Counted from the stretch's first letter, positions 1 to 7,254 are shown. The stretch: DNA of 10,197 nucleotides from Planctomycetota bacterium (GCA_030607235.1 JAUWEX010000023.1:1-10197); one strand, 5' to 3'. Program-made: numbers and translations. Notes: a model not told the origin generated them from the letters alone.

Positions 1-264
1 GTTCTCGGCGACCGAGGGCTTGACCACCGGCTTGACGGGCTTCGGGACGGTTGCCGGGGGGAGTGTGCGCAGTGGCTCGTCGTCGGGATCGTCGATGATT
101 ATCAGTCGTGCCGGTTCGTTTGCCTCGGCGTCTTTGGGCGCGTAAATCGGAGGGTGATTTTTGCATTCCAGTTCCACGAGGTCCTGATATGATGGTGTGC
201 CAGCGCAGCCGGAGGTGAGGAATATGGCAAGGAGCAGGGGCAGTATAATCACGATTTTTTTCAT
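1..264 (-). CDS. Short proline-rich lipoprotein, 3' end beyond window
   Basis: Reads leftwards from ATG at 264 and is still open at the window edge, so only the first 88 residues are seen. Lys2-Lys3 are followed by a hydrophobic stretch (residues 4-16) and then Thr-Ser-Gly-Cys20, a signal-peptidase-II-like site. The -3 position is Thr rather than the usual Leu, with Leu at -4, so the lipobox is slightly off consensus. Residue +2 is Ala, which in proteobacteria would direct the protein to the outer membrane. The rest is polar, with an acidic patch (DDPDDE, 58-63) and a Pro/Lys/Val-rich stretch from about residue 69, typical of an extended periplasmic linker. GGAAGG lies about 6 nt upstream of the ATG. 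A sigma70 promoter precedes it. No family was recognised; function unknown. Confidence 0.8.
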   Translation of the reverse strand, partial: MKKIVIILPLLLAIFLTSGCAGTPSYQDLVELECKNHPPIYAPKDAEANEPARLIIIDDPDDEPLRTLPPATVPKPVKPVVKPSVAEN

Positions 265-309
265 GATATTCCTTCCGTGTAACTGATTGATTAAGTGCCG
301 GTTGCGAGG

Positions 310-338
310 ATTGTACTTTATAAAGCATAAAGCGTCAA
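310..338 (-). promoter_or_regulatory. Sigma70 promoter of the lipoprotein gene
   Basis: Read on the minus strand: -35 TTGACG (338-333), a 17-bp spacer and -10 TACAAT (315-310). Transcription should start near 303, giving a leader of about 40 nt before the ATG at 264. It lies between the yjbQ stop (385) and the lipoprotein start, so the lipoprotein is probably expressed independently of yjbQ. No terminator hairpin is visible between the two genes, so read-through is also possible. Confidence 0.75.
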
Positions 339-384
339 CCTCGTATTCGCAATTCCTTTACTGCTTCCATTTTTTATTATCGCT

Positions 385-819
385 TTAATTGCCGATGATT
401 TTGACCAGAATTTCCTTTTTGCGGCCCCCGTCGTATTCGGCGTAGTAAATTGTCTGGTAGGTTCCGAGGTGCAGGCGGCCGTCGGTAACCGGCAGGGTGA
501 TGTGATGTCCGGTGAGGATGGACTTTATGTGTCCGTCGGCGTTTTTCTTGTGATCGGTTTCGTCGTGCCGATAGCCCGCGCCGGGCGGCACGAGTCTGCG
601 GGCGACGTCGAGAAAATCTTCCGTGATCGAAAAATCCGAATCGTTGATAAACACCGCGCTGCTGGTGTGCAGGGGGTAGACCAGCGCCAGTCCCTCTTTG
701 ATTCCGCTACGCGCGACGATCTCTTCGACGCCGGAGGTGATGTTGACCACGGCCTGTTGTTTTTCGGTTCGGATTTCGATCTCTTCGTTAAACGCCAGCA
801 AAACGAGTAATCCCTTCAT
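385..819 (-). CDS. yjbQ: YjbQ/UPF0047 family protein
   Basis: A 144-residue protein spanning the whole YjbQ/UPF0047 fold (family usually about 130-140 residues). Recognisable family blocks are HTSSA (51-55), the RHDE segment (84-87), NADGHIKS (93-100) and the C-terminal LHLGTYQ...EYDGGRKKEI block (117-137). The conserved His residues (His51, His85, His97) are the ones thought to line the active site. Members carry the name secondary thiamine-phosphate synthase because some have weak activity of that kind; the physiological role is not settled. The ATG at 819 has a poor ribosome site. An in-frame TTG at 801-799 sits 9 nt after AAGGGA (816-811) and would give a start closer to typical family members, so the true N-terminus may be six residues shorter. 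The protein is cytosolic. No own promoter was found; it may depend on der transcription. Confidence 0.88.
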   Translation of the reverse strand: MKGLLVLLAFNEEIEIRTEKQQAVVNITSGVEEIVARSGIKEGLALVYPLHTSSAVFINDSDFSITEDFLDVARRLVPPGAGYRHDETDHKKNADGHIKSILTGHHITLPVTDGRLHLGTYQTIYYAEYDGGRKKEILVKIIGN

Positions 820-1019
820 ATTATTATTGGAATGAGTTGCTGCTCCACGCTTGGCAGCAGGCTCCGCCTCATAAAATCCTCAACCACACAGCAAGATTAC
901 AAATTTCGCTAGTGAACGCCAGCGAGTGCCCTTTTCGCCCAATGGCGAAAAGCAACGAAGCGGGTATTGGAATAGGTGCTTTCTCCGCTATTTGCAGCGG
1001 GGCGTCCCCGCCTGCCTTG
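820..1019. repeat. Gene-free, hairpin-rich stretch between der and yjbQ
   Basis: Two hundred bases with no credible gene but several inverted repeats. A perfect 9-bp stem CTTTTCGCC/GGCGAAAAG (931-939 and 944-952) has a 4-nt loop. A GC-rich stem GCAG-CGGGG/CCCCG-CTGC (994-1002 and 1006-1015) has a 3-nt loop and one bulged C, and lies 4 nt beyond the der stop. An imperfect CGCT...AGCG stem spans about 907-924. TATTGGAAT occurs directly at 825-833 and 965-973. None of the stems is followed by a T-tract on either strand, so they are not classical intrinsic terminators. The density of stems resembles a dispersed intergenic repeat element, but no second copy exists in the window to prove it. The open frame on the plus strand here (837-1028) looks spurious. 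Confidence 0.5.
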
Positions 1020-2354
1020 TTACGATAGTTCTTCGTCTTTTTTGTGCTCGCGCAGTACCAACCTCAGCGGAATTTCGCCGAAGGGCGAATTATTTCTGAT
1101 GTAATTCGTCAGGTAGCGCAGGTAGCCATCCTTGAAAAGCGACTTGTTCTTTACGAACAGCGTTATCGTCGGCGGGGCGGAGGCTGTCTGCGTCGCGTAG
1201 AAGATTTTGCCCTCTTTGCCCTTGACGATCCTGATAGAGCGCCTGCTCACGGCTTCTTGCACGATGCGATTCAGCACGCCGGTGGTGATCGTCGCGTTGG
1301 CCTGTTCGTAGAGGCTGCTGGCGGTCTCGATAATCGCGTCGAGATTGATTTTTTCCTTGCCCGATGTGTAGAGGACGGGTTGGTAGTACATGCCGGGCAG
1401 TTTTTCTTCCAGGTATTTATGAAATTGCGTTGTCTCGATAACGTCCTGGGCCTTGTCCCACTTGTTGACCAGGATCACGCACGGTTTGTTTTCCTCGATG
1501 ATGTACCTGGCGAGTTTTTTGTCCACCGCGCTGATGTCGATCGAAACGTCGAGCGCGAAAATTACCACGTCGCAGCGGCGGATGCTGCGCAGGGCGCGGT
1601 GCGAACTGAAATACTCTACCGAATCCTTCAACTGCGTGCGTCTGCGTATGCCGGCGGTGTCTATCACGAGGAATGTTTTGTCGCCGAAGCGGAAGCGCAC
1701 GTCCACGGAGTCGCGCGTGGTGCCGGGGATGTCGCTGACGATCATGCGCTCTTCGCCGACCAGCGCGTTGACCAGCGTGGATTTGCCCGTGTTGCGCTTG
1801 CCGACGACCGCGAGCATGATTCCGTCGACGTCTTCGATGTGTGCGCCGCGTTTTTCTTCGGGGATCGCGTTGATTATCGCCTCGATGAGCCTGCCTTTGC
1901 CGCGGCTGACGGTCGTAGAGACCAGGATCGGTTCGCCGAAGCCCAGGGAATAGAAATCCGCCGCGAGCGACTCGTGAACGTCGTCGTCGACCTTGTTGGC
2001 CACGAGTATCGGCTTGCGATGTTTCTTGCGAAGCGCCTCGGCGACCTGCCGGTCGAGCGGCGCGATGCCGGTCTGTGCGTCGACGACCATGACAAGGACG
2101 TCGGCTTTCTCGATGGCGCGGTAGATTTGTTCTTCCATCATCGTGGCGAGGACGTTGTCTTTGGCCAGGCCCATACCGCCGGTGTCGATGAGTTCAAAGC
2201 GGCAGTCGTCGTGTTCGATAACCGTACCTACGCGGTCGAGCGTAACGCCGGGGACTTTTTCCACGATGGCCAGCCTGCGTTCCGAGAGAAAGTTGAAGAT
2301 CGAACTTTTACCTACGTTGGGGCGGCCTATGATTGCAACCTGTGCGAGCGGCAT
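1020..2354 (-). CDS. der: Ribosome biogenesis GTPase Der (EngA)
   Basis: A 444-residue protein with the Der layout of two tandem GTPase domains plus a C-terminal KH-like domain. Domain 1: P-loop GRPNVGKS (10-17), switch I Thr38, DTGG (57-60), NKVDD (120-124). Domain 2: P-loop GKRNTGKS (185-192), GTTRD (211-215), DTAG (232-235), NKWD (297-300), TSGKE (330-334). The KH-like region runs from about 355 to 436 and ends in the typical FGEIPLRLVLR block. Der acts in maturation of the 50S ribosomal subunit and is normally essential; it is cytosolic. Small departures from the family: the second P-loop reads KRNT where RPNV/RPNA is usual, and switch I reads PGVTLDR instead of PGVTRDR. GGTGA lies a few bases before the ATG. 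A near-consensus promoter lies about 45 nt further upstream. Confidence 0.97.
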   Translation of the reverse strand: MPLAQVAIIGRPNVGKSSIFNFLSERRLAIVEKVPGVTLDRVGTVIEHDDCRFELIDTGGMGLAKDNVLATMMEEQIYRAIEKADVLVMVVDAQTGIAPLDRQVAEALRKKHRKPILVANKVDDDVHESLAADFYSLGFGEPILVSTTVSRGKGRLIEAIINAIPEEKRGAHIEDVDGIMLAVVGKRNTGKSTLVNALVGEERMIVSDIPGTTRDSVDVRFRFGDKTFLVIDTAGIRRRTQLKDSVEYFSSHRALRSIRRCDVVIFALDVSIDISAVDKKLARYIIEENKPCVILVNKWDKAQDVIETTQFHKYLEEKLPGMYYQPVLYTSGKEKINLDAIIETASSLYEQANATITTGVLNRIVQEAVSRRSIRIVKGKEGKIFYATQTASAPPTITLFVKNKSLFKDGYLRYLTNYIRNNSPFGEIPLRLVLREHKKDEELS

Positions 2355-2404
2355 ATTTCACCGAATAACGAACAGTTGGGGTAAAAACTAAGTATAATGG
2401 GGCG

Positions 2405-2432
2405 ATTATAGTGCGTAGTAACGCACAGTCAA
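2405..2432 (-). promoter_or_regulatory. Sigma70 promoter of der with palindromic spacer
   Basis: On the minus strand: -35 TTGACT (2432-2427), then exactly 16 bp, then -10 TATAAT (2410-2405). The 16-bp spacer is a perfect inverted repeat, GTGCGT-N4-ACGCAC (plus strand 2411-2416 and 2421-2426), with no base left over on either side. An A/T-rich run lies directly upstream of the -35 (about 2440-2455) and could act as an UP element. The predicted start is near A2398, giving a 5' leader of about 44 nt to the der ATG. A dyad filling the spacer is a good place for a repressor or a spacer-distorting activator; which protein binds, if any, cannot be told. Confidence 0.8.
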
Positions 2433-2460
2433 GCGCGTAATGAATTTATAATAGTAACTG

Positions 2461-2532
2461 ATGAGTTACCTGCTCGGCGAGCGCGACGCCGTCCAGAAGC
2501 GCCTCGACAAGGCCCTCTCAAAATACGAATAA
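2461..2532 (+). pseudogene. Possible 3' remnant of a lost plus-strand gene (23 codons)
   Basis: ATG at 2461 to TAA at 2530-2532 encodes 23 residues rich in charged helix-forming residues (GERDAVQKRLDKAL in the middle). Codon use is strongly G/C-ended, like the real genes around it. There is no ribosome binding site, an in-frame stop lies two codons upstream, and the plus-strand TATAAT boxes nearby (2393-2398, 2447-2452) lack a matching -35. The stop is only a few bases from the hairpin at 2538, which also has a plus-strand T-tract, as if this were the end of a plus-strand gene with its terminator. It could be a degraded C-terminus, a real microprotein or chance; no family recognised. Confidence 0.3.
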
Positions 2533-2568
2533 AAAAAGGCGCGGTGGATGGCCGCGCCCTTTTTATTT
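2531..2568 (-). terminator. Intrinsic terminator of hslVU, potentially bidirectional
   Basis: Seven-bp perfect stem GGCGCGG/CCGCGCC (2538-2544 and 2552-2558) with a 7-nt loop. On the minus strand it is followed by seven T (opposite 2537-2531), about 24 nt past the hslU stop, so it should end the hslVU transcript before der. On the plus strand the same stem is followed by one C and then TTTTTATTT (2560-2568), so it can also stop transcription in the other direction. Confidence 0.88.
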
Positions 2569-2581
2569 GCGATACACACTA

Positions 2582-4018
2582 TTAGAGGATGTACTTCGAG
2601 AGGTCCTCGTTTTCCACGATTGCGTTGAGTTTGTCGCGGACGTATTTCGCGTCGACCTTGACGGTCTTCTTTTTTGTGTCCGGGGCGTCGAACGAAATTC
2701 CCTCCAGAAGCGTCTCGAGTACCGTGTGCAGCCTCCGCGCGCCGATGTTCTGCGAGGTCTGGTTGACTTCGGCGGCGATGCGCGCGATTTCTGTTATGGC
2801 TTCTTCCGGGAAGGAAATCTTCACGCCCTCGGTTTCGAGCAGGGCGGTGTATTGCTTGATGAGGGCGTTCTTGGGTTCGGTCAGTATCCTGCTGAAATCT
2901 TCGCCGCTCAGGCTGTCGAGTTCGACGCGGATCGGGAAGCGTCCCTGGAGTTCGGGTATCAGGTCCGAGGGCTTGGCAACGTTGAACGCGCCCGCCGCGA
3001 TGAAGAGAATATGGTCGGTGCGGACTATGCCGTAGCGCGTCGTTACGCTGGAGCCTTCTATGATGGGCAGGAGGTCGCGCTGTACGCCTTCGCGCGAGAC
3101 GTCCGGGCCGGCGCCGTCGCGCTGGCGGCCGGCGACCTTGTCGAGCTCGTCGAGGAAGATTATGCCCGAGTTCTCGACGCGCTTGATGGTTTCCTTGGCG
3201 ATTTTGTCCTTGTCGACGAGTTGCTCGGACTCCTGTTGTATGAGCACCTCCCGCGCTTCGGCGACGGTCATCCGGCTGTGGCGCGTTTGCGAGGGGAGCA
3301 TCTTCTCGAACATGTTCTGGAAATCCACGCCCATCTGTTCGATGCCCGCCGAGGAGATGATCTCGACCATCGGCATCGATTTGCTCTCGACCGATAGTTC
3401 CACCTCGCGCTCGTCGAGTTCGCCGTTTCGGAGTTTGACGCGCATCTTTTCGCGCGTCCGCGCAGTGCGTTCGGCGGCCTCGGTGTTGGCGTGCCCGCCG
3501 ATTACCTGCGTGGAGAATTCGCTTTCGCTGCCGTCTTCGTCGGTTCCCAAAAGCGGTTCGGGCGCTGTGTATTCACTGATCCCGTCGGTGGGCGGGATCA
3601 GAAGGTCGAGCAGTTTTTCCTCGGCTATTTTTTCGGCCTTGATCTTAACCTGCTCCATGTGTTCGGCGCGGACGATGTTCATGCCGATCTCGGTCAGGTC
3701 GCGTATCATCGATTCGACGTCTCGGCCGACGTAGCCGACCTCGGTGAACTTCGAGGCTTCGATTTTCAGAAACGGCGCCTTGACCAGACCCGACAGCCTG
3801 CGGGCGATTTCGGTCTTGCCGACGCCGGTCGGGCCGATCATGATTATGTTTTTGGGCATGATCTCGTCTTTGAGGTCGCCGGTGAGTTGTCGGCGGCGCC
3901 AGCGGTTGCGGATGGCGATCGCGACGGCGCGTTTGGCTTCGTTTTGGCCGACGATATAGCGGTCGAGTTGCTCGACGATTTCGCGTGGTGTCATCTCTTT
4001 GTGTGGTTTAGTGCTCAC
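2582..4018 (-). CDS. hslU: HslU, ATPase subunit of the HslVU protease
   Basis: AAA+ unfoldase that caps the HslV peptidase and feeds it proteins. Counting from the chosen GTG start the protein has 478 residues. It shows the N-terminal [15 protein letters not shown] block (11-25), Walker A GPTGVGKT (62-69), the pore loop GYVG (95-98), the intermediate domain inserted at about 110-240, Walker B IIFLDE (286-291), the [16 protein letters not shown] segment (308-322), an Arg-bearing GRFPIRVEL segment (359-367), and the C-terminal tail EDLSKYIL (471-478) that docks into HslV. Start choice: GTG at 4018 lies one base after the hslV stop and 7 nt after a strong GAGGAA (4031-4026). An ATG at 4060 lies inside hslV and adds 14 unconserved residues; an ATG at 3994 lacks a good ribosome site. 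Transcribed with hslV. Confidence 0.96.
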   Translation of the reverse strand: MSTKPHKEMTPREIVEQLDRYIVGQNEAKRAVAIAIRNRWRRRQLTGDLKDEIMPKNIIMIGPTGVGKTEIARRLSGLVKAPFLKIEASKFTEVGYVGRDVESMIRDLTEIGMNIVRAEHMEQVKIKAEKIAEEKLLDLLIPPTDGISEYTAPEPLLGTDEDGSESEFSTQVIGGHANTEAAERTARTREKMRVKLRNGELDEREVELSVESKSMPMVEIISSAGIEQMGVDFQNMFEKMLPSQTRHSRMTVAEAREVLIQQESEQLVDKDKIAKETIKRVENSGIIFLDELDKVAGRQRDGAGPDVSREGVQRDLLPIIEGSSVTTRYGIVRTDHILFIAAGAFNVAKPSDLIPELQGRFPIRVELDSLSGEDFSRILTEPKNALIKQYTALLETEGVKISFPEEAITEIARIAAEVNQTSQNIGARRLHTVLETLLEGISFDAPDTKKKTVKVDAKYVRDKLNAIVENEDLSKYIL

Positions 4019-4019
4019 G

Positions 4020-4547
4020 CTATAGTTCCTCAATATGAATGTTGTCGTTAGTGTAGACACAGATTTCGGCGGCGATCGCCAGGGACTGCTCGACGATTTT
4101 CGGGGCGCTGAGTCTGGAGTGTTTGACCATCGCCTTGGCCGCGGCCAGCGCGTATGAGCCGCCGGAGCCGATTGCCATGATCCCGTCGCTGGGGACGATT
4201 ACGTCGCCGGAGCCTGAGATCATCAGCGAGTGCTCGCGCGTAACGACGGCCATCAGCGATTCGAGCCGCCGCAGCACGCGGTCGGTGCGCCACTGCTTGG
4301 CGAGTTCGGTGGCGGCCTTGAGGACATTGGCCTGATATTCGTGAAGGACCTCTTCAAAACGTTCCATCAGCGCGAACGCGTCGGCGGAGGCGCCGGCGAA
4401 TCCGACGATTACCTGCCCGTCGAGCAGTTTGCGGATTTTGTTGGCGTCGTGTTTTACGATAGTCTCGCCCAGGCTGACCTGCCCGTCGCCGCCGATGGCG
4501 ACCTTGCCGTTGTGCCTGACGGAAAGTATTGTGGTTGCGTTGAACAT
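4020..4547 (-). CDS. hslV: HslV, peptidase subunit of the HslVU protease
   Basis: Threonine peptidase of the proteasome-like HslVU complex, 175 residues. The chosen ATG at 4547 follows AAGGA (4560-4556) with 8-nt spacing; the open frame extends upstream but only through promoter sequence. The protein starts [10 protein letters not shown], so the family's catalytic Thr (directly after Met in E. coli) is here Thr5. This implies removal of a four-residue propeptide to expose it, a pattern also found in several other bacterial HslV proteins. GDGQVSLG (16-23), [11 protein letters not shown] (40-50) and the later [18 protein letters not shown] block match the family. The stop overlaps the hslU translation start region, so the two subunits are made together. 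The protein is cytosolic, with the usual double-hexamer arrangement inferred from the family. Confidence 0.96.
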   Translation of the reverse strand: MFNATTILSVRHNGKVAIGGDGQVSLGETIVKHDANKIRKLLDGQVIVGFAGASADAFALMERFEEVLHEYQANVLKAATELAKQWRTDRVLRRLESLMAVVTREHSLMISGSGDVIVPSDGIMAIGSGGSYALAAAKAMVKHSRLSAPKIVEQSLAIAAEICVYTNDNIHIEEL

Positions 4548-4584
4548 GTGTGGTTTCCTTAATGAAATTCCGATACGAAAGCGC

Positions 4585-4613
4585 ATAATAGCAGAAGCGG
4601 ACAAAATCGGCAA
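4585..4613 (-). promoter_or_regulatory. Sigma70 promoter of hslVU
   Basis: Minus strand: -35 TTGCCG (4613-4608), 17-bp spacer, -10 TATTAT (4590-4585). A TG one base ahead of the -10 makes it an extended -10. The predicted start near 4577 leaves a leader of about 30 nt. It looks like a housekeeping promoter; no sigma32-type sequence was noticed, although hslVU is heat-shock induced in many bacteria. Confidence 0.75.
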
Positions 4614-4621
4614 GTTTGCTA

Positions 4622-4649
4622 TTGACGAATGGGGATTATTTTTTACAAT
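4622..4649 (+). promoter_or_regulatory. Sigma70 promoter of the atp operon
   Basis: -35 TTGACG (4622-4627), 16-bp spacer containing a T-run, -10 TACAAT (4644-4649). Predicted start near 4655, so the leader to the first ATG (4747) is about 90 nt. Its -35 lies 8 bp from the -35 of the divergent hslVU promoter; GCAAGTTTGC, a near-palindrome, spans the junction (4610-4619). Confidence 0.75.
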
Positions 4650-4660
4650 CGCTTGCTTTC

Positions 4661-4704
4661 GTACAAGGCCCGTGGGGAAACTCAATCGTGGGGCCTGGTT
4701 GTAC
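4661..4704 (+). promoter_or_regulatory. Stem-loop at the 5' end of the atp operon leader
   Basis: GTACAAGGCCC (4661-4671) pairs with GGGCC-TGG-TTGTAC (4691-4704): 11 base pairs with a 3-nt bulge and a 19-nt loop. It begins about 6 nt after the predicted transcription start. No T-tract follows (TGAAAAATATTT), so it is not an obvious terminator. Likely roles by analogy with other 5' stem-loops are protection of the long atp mRNA from decay, or a regulatory leader; no known riboswitch class was recognised. Confidence 0.5.
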
Positions 4705-4746
4705 TGAAAAATATTTGTTGCCCAATTTAGCTGAAATCGGCAATCT

Positions 4747-4977
4747 ATGAAGAGAGAAAAACCCGGACCCGCAAAAGAAATGTTGGGATTTGGGGCCTTC
4801 TCAGTAATCTGGACCGCGATAGCGGCGGTACTGGGAGGCGCCGCTCTCGGTTATATCGTGGATTCTCTGCTTGGCACGTTTCCGATTTTTCTGGTCGTCT
4901 TGATGCTGTTGGGGATCTTTGGAGGGTTCCTTAAGGCGTATAGGGCGATCATGAAAGATTTCGACGGCAAGGAGTGA
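4747..4977 (+). CDS. AtpZ-like small membrane protein of the ATP synthase operon
   Basis: A 76-residue protein with two membrane helices (about 15-36 and 44-64) joined by a short turn with Asp39. It has a basic N-terminus and a charged C-terminal tail. Size, the LGYIVDSLLGT turn and first position in an atp operon fit the AtpZ (F0F1 ATPase assembly-related) family. These proteins work with AtpI in assembling or stabilising the c-ring and have been proposed to form a Mg2+/Ca2+ channel; the assignment rests on size, topology and position. An in-frame stop at 4732-4734 rules out a longer start. The ribosome site is weak (no clear GGAGG before ATG), suggesting low expression, which suits an assembly factor. 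It is the first gene of the operon. Confidence 0.75.
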   Translation: MKREKPGPAKEMLGFGAFSVIWTAIAAVLGGAALGYIVDSLLGTFPIFLVVLMLLGIFGGFLKAYRAIMKDFDGKE

Positions 4978-5012
4978 ATCGCGATGGGGGAGAATTGCTT
5001 TAAGGTGTCCGG

Positions 5013-5444
5013 ATGAAAAAATTCAAGAAATTTCGCAATCGCATAGTGCTTGTTTCTGCAACCTTGACCGTATCGACTGTGCTTGTGCTGCTGCAATTCG
5101 GGCTGACGTCCGTGGCGTTGGGCATCCTGCTCGGTGGGGCGACCAGTATTGCGAAAACGTGGTTGTCCGCCGTGCGGATTATGAAGATGGGCGGTGCGAG
5201 TTCCAAAGCGGCTGTCGGCGGAAAAGTCCGCGCCGCGATGACGAATCTGATTACAAGATACGGTCTGATTGCCATTTGCCTGGCAATCGGATTTTTTATT
5301 GAGCAGATAAATATATTCGCCGTCGCCGGGGCGCTTTTCACGACCAACGTCGTGCTGATCGGTTCGGAAGTGGCGAGGAATTATTTCCCGGGTACGATCG
5401 GTTCGTTCTTCGACAAGACACGTACCCGCGCGGGAGAAAACTGA
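5013..5444 (+). CDS. atpI: AtpI-like ATP synthase assembly protein
   Basis: A 143-residue membrane protein with four predicted helices (about 11-29, 31-48, 83-98, 100-118), a basic N-terminus (MKKFKKFRNR) and a basic cytoplasmic stretch between helices 2 and 3. Topology, size and position directly before atpB match the ATP synthase I-chain (AtpI) family. In Na+-type and some H+-type enzymes AtpI helps build the c-ring, which is relevant because this operon encodes two different c proteins. AAGGTG (5002-5007) lies 5 nt before the ATG. The stop is one base from the atpB start, indicating translational coupling. Sequence conservation in this family is poor, so the call depends partly on context. 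Confidence 0.8.
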   Translation: MKKFKKFRNRIVLVSATLTVSTVLVLLQFGLTSVALGILLGGATSIAKTWLSAVRIMKMGGASSKAAVGGKVRAAMTNLITRYGLIAICLAIGFFIEQINIFAVAGALFTTNVVLIGSEVARNYFPGTIGSFFDKTRTRAGEN

Positions 5445-5445
5445 C

Positions 5446-6153
5446 ATGGAATTGGATTTCGCCCCAGAGACATTTTGGTTGCTGCCCGATTTGGGGGATT
5501 TCGGCAGCGTAAATATAAAAACAATTATTTTTTCGTGGGTGGTCATCGCCGTTCTGATACTGCTGAGCGCGCTGGTCTATACGCGCCTCAAAAAGATCCC
5601 CACGCGATTGCAGTTGCTTCTTGAGACGATAGTCGACGGGTTCGACAACCTTACCCGCTCGACCCTCGGCGAGCGCGGTCGGGCATATCTGCCTTACATC
5701 GGCAGTCTTTTTCTGTTTATCTGGTTCAGCAACCTGATAGGAATAATTCCCGGATGTGAGGAGCCTACGCGGGATGTTAACACGACGCTTGGTCTGGGAT
5801 TTTGCATAGTGATTCCCATTGCTCATATCAGTGGAATCAGGGTCAAGGGCTGGAGGTATCTCAAAGAGTTTTTCGAGCCAGGCCTCGTTATCCGCGGGGT
5901 GTGGCTGCCCAATATATTTATGTGCCCCCTTAACGTGGTCGGCGAGTTCGGCAAGGCGATCAGTCTGCCGTTCCGCCTCTTCGGCAATATCTTCGGCGGT
6001 GCGATCATTATCGTGGTGCTTTCCCAGTTGGCGCGGTACGCCGTGCTTCCACCGTTTTTGATGTTTTTCTTCGGGATATTCGTCGGCACTATCCAGGCGT
6101 TTGTGTTCGCGATGCTTGCATTGACCTATACGGCCGTGGCGGTTGCCGAATAG
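5446..6153 (+). CDS. atpB: F-type ATP synthase subunit a
   Basis: A 235-residue integral membrane stator subunit that forms the ion half-channels against the c-ring. Helices lie at about 25-45, 83-102, 115-130, 172-195 and 203-232. The family signature is present as LPFRLFGNIFGG (174-185); Arg177 corresponds to the essential E. coli Arg210 that faces the c-subunit carboxylate. GTIQAFVFAMLALTYTAVA (214-232) matches the last helix, with Gln217 equivalent to Gln252. The residue matching E. coli Glu219, just after the signature, is Ala186, and no His appears in the last helix, so the half-channel lacks this well-known polar pair. GGGAG (5432-5436) precedes the ATG by 9 nt. The stop TAG runs into the ribosome site of the next gene. 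Confidence 0.95.
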   Translation: MELDFAPETFWLLPDLGDFGSVNIKTIIFSWVVIAVLILLSALVYTRLKKIPTRLQLLLETIVDGFDNLTRSTLGERGRAYLPYIGSLFLFIWFSNLIGIIPGCEEPTRDVNTTLGLGFCIVIPIAHISGIRVKGWRYLKEFFEPGLVIRGVWLPNIFMCPLNVVGEFGKAISLPFRLFGNIFGGAIIIVVLSQLARYAVLPPFLMFFFGIFVGTIQAFVFAMLALTYTAVAVAE

Positions 6154-6169
6154 TGGAGCATAATTGAAT

Positions 6170-7200
<1,031 letters not shown>

Positions 7201-7254
7201 CTAATCCGGCGACCCGGGAATTCCAAAATTCTGAAACCAGGCGGCAGTGAACCG

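Noticed and set aside
837..1028. 63-codon plus-strand open frame between yjbQ and der
   Set aside because: Runs through the inverted repeats and into the der 3' end, no ribosome site, peptide without domain character.
1044..2384. 446-codon open frame on the plus strand opposite der
   Set aside because: Lies fully antisense to der, which has every Der motif; the translation is low-complexity Asp/Val/Arg/His-rich text typical of the mirror of a G/C-ended gene.
2393..2452. Plus-strand TATAAT boxes at 2393-2398 and 2447-2452 as promoters
   Set aside because: Neither has a recognisable -35 at 15-19 bp; the first overlaps the der transcription start and the second lies in A/T-rich flank.
2567..3397. 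276-codon plus-strand open frame opposite hslU
   Set aside because: Antisense shadow of a well-conserved AAA+ gene, no ribosome site, same biased composition.
4019..4060. hslU start at ATG 4060
   Set aside because: Needs 41 nt of overlap with hslV and adds unconserved residues; GTG 4018 has a strong ribosome site at 7 nt.
4548..4685. 46-codon upstream extension of hslV
   Set aside because: Would place the hslVU promoter and the strong ribosome site inside the coding region; homologues start near the catalytic Thr.
4984..5016. 10-codon mini-ORF ending over the atpI ATG (stop overlaps as ATGA)
   Set aside because: No ribosome site of its own and no conserved peptide; may be chance, though a coupling leader cannot be excluded.
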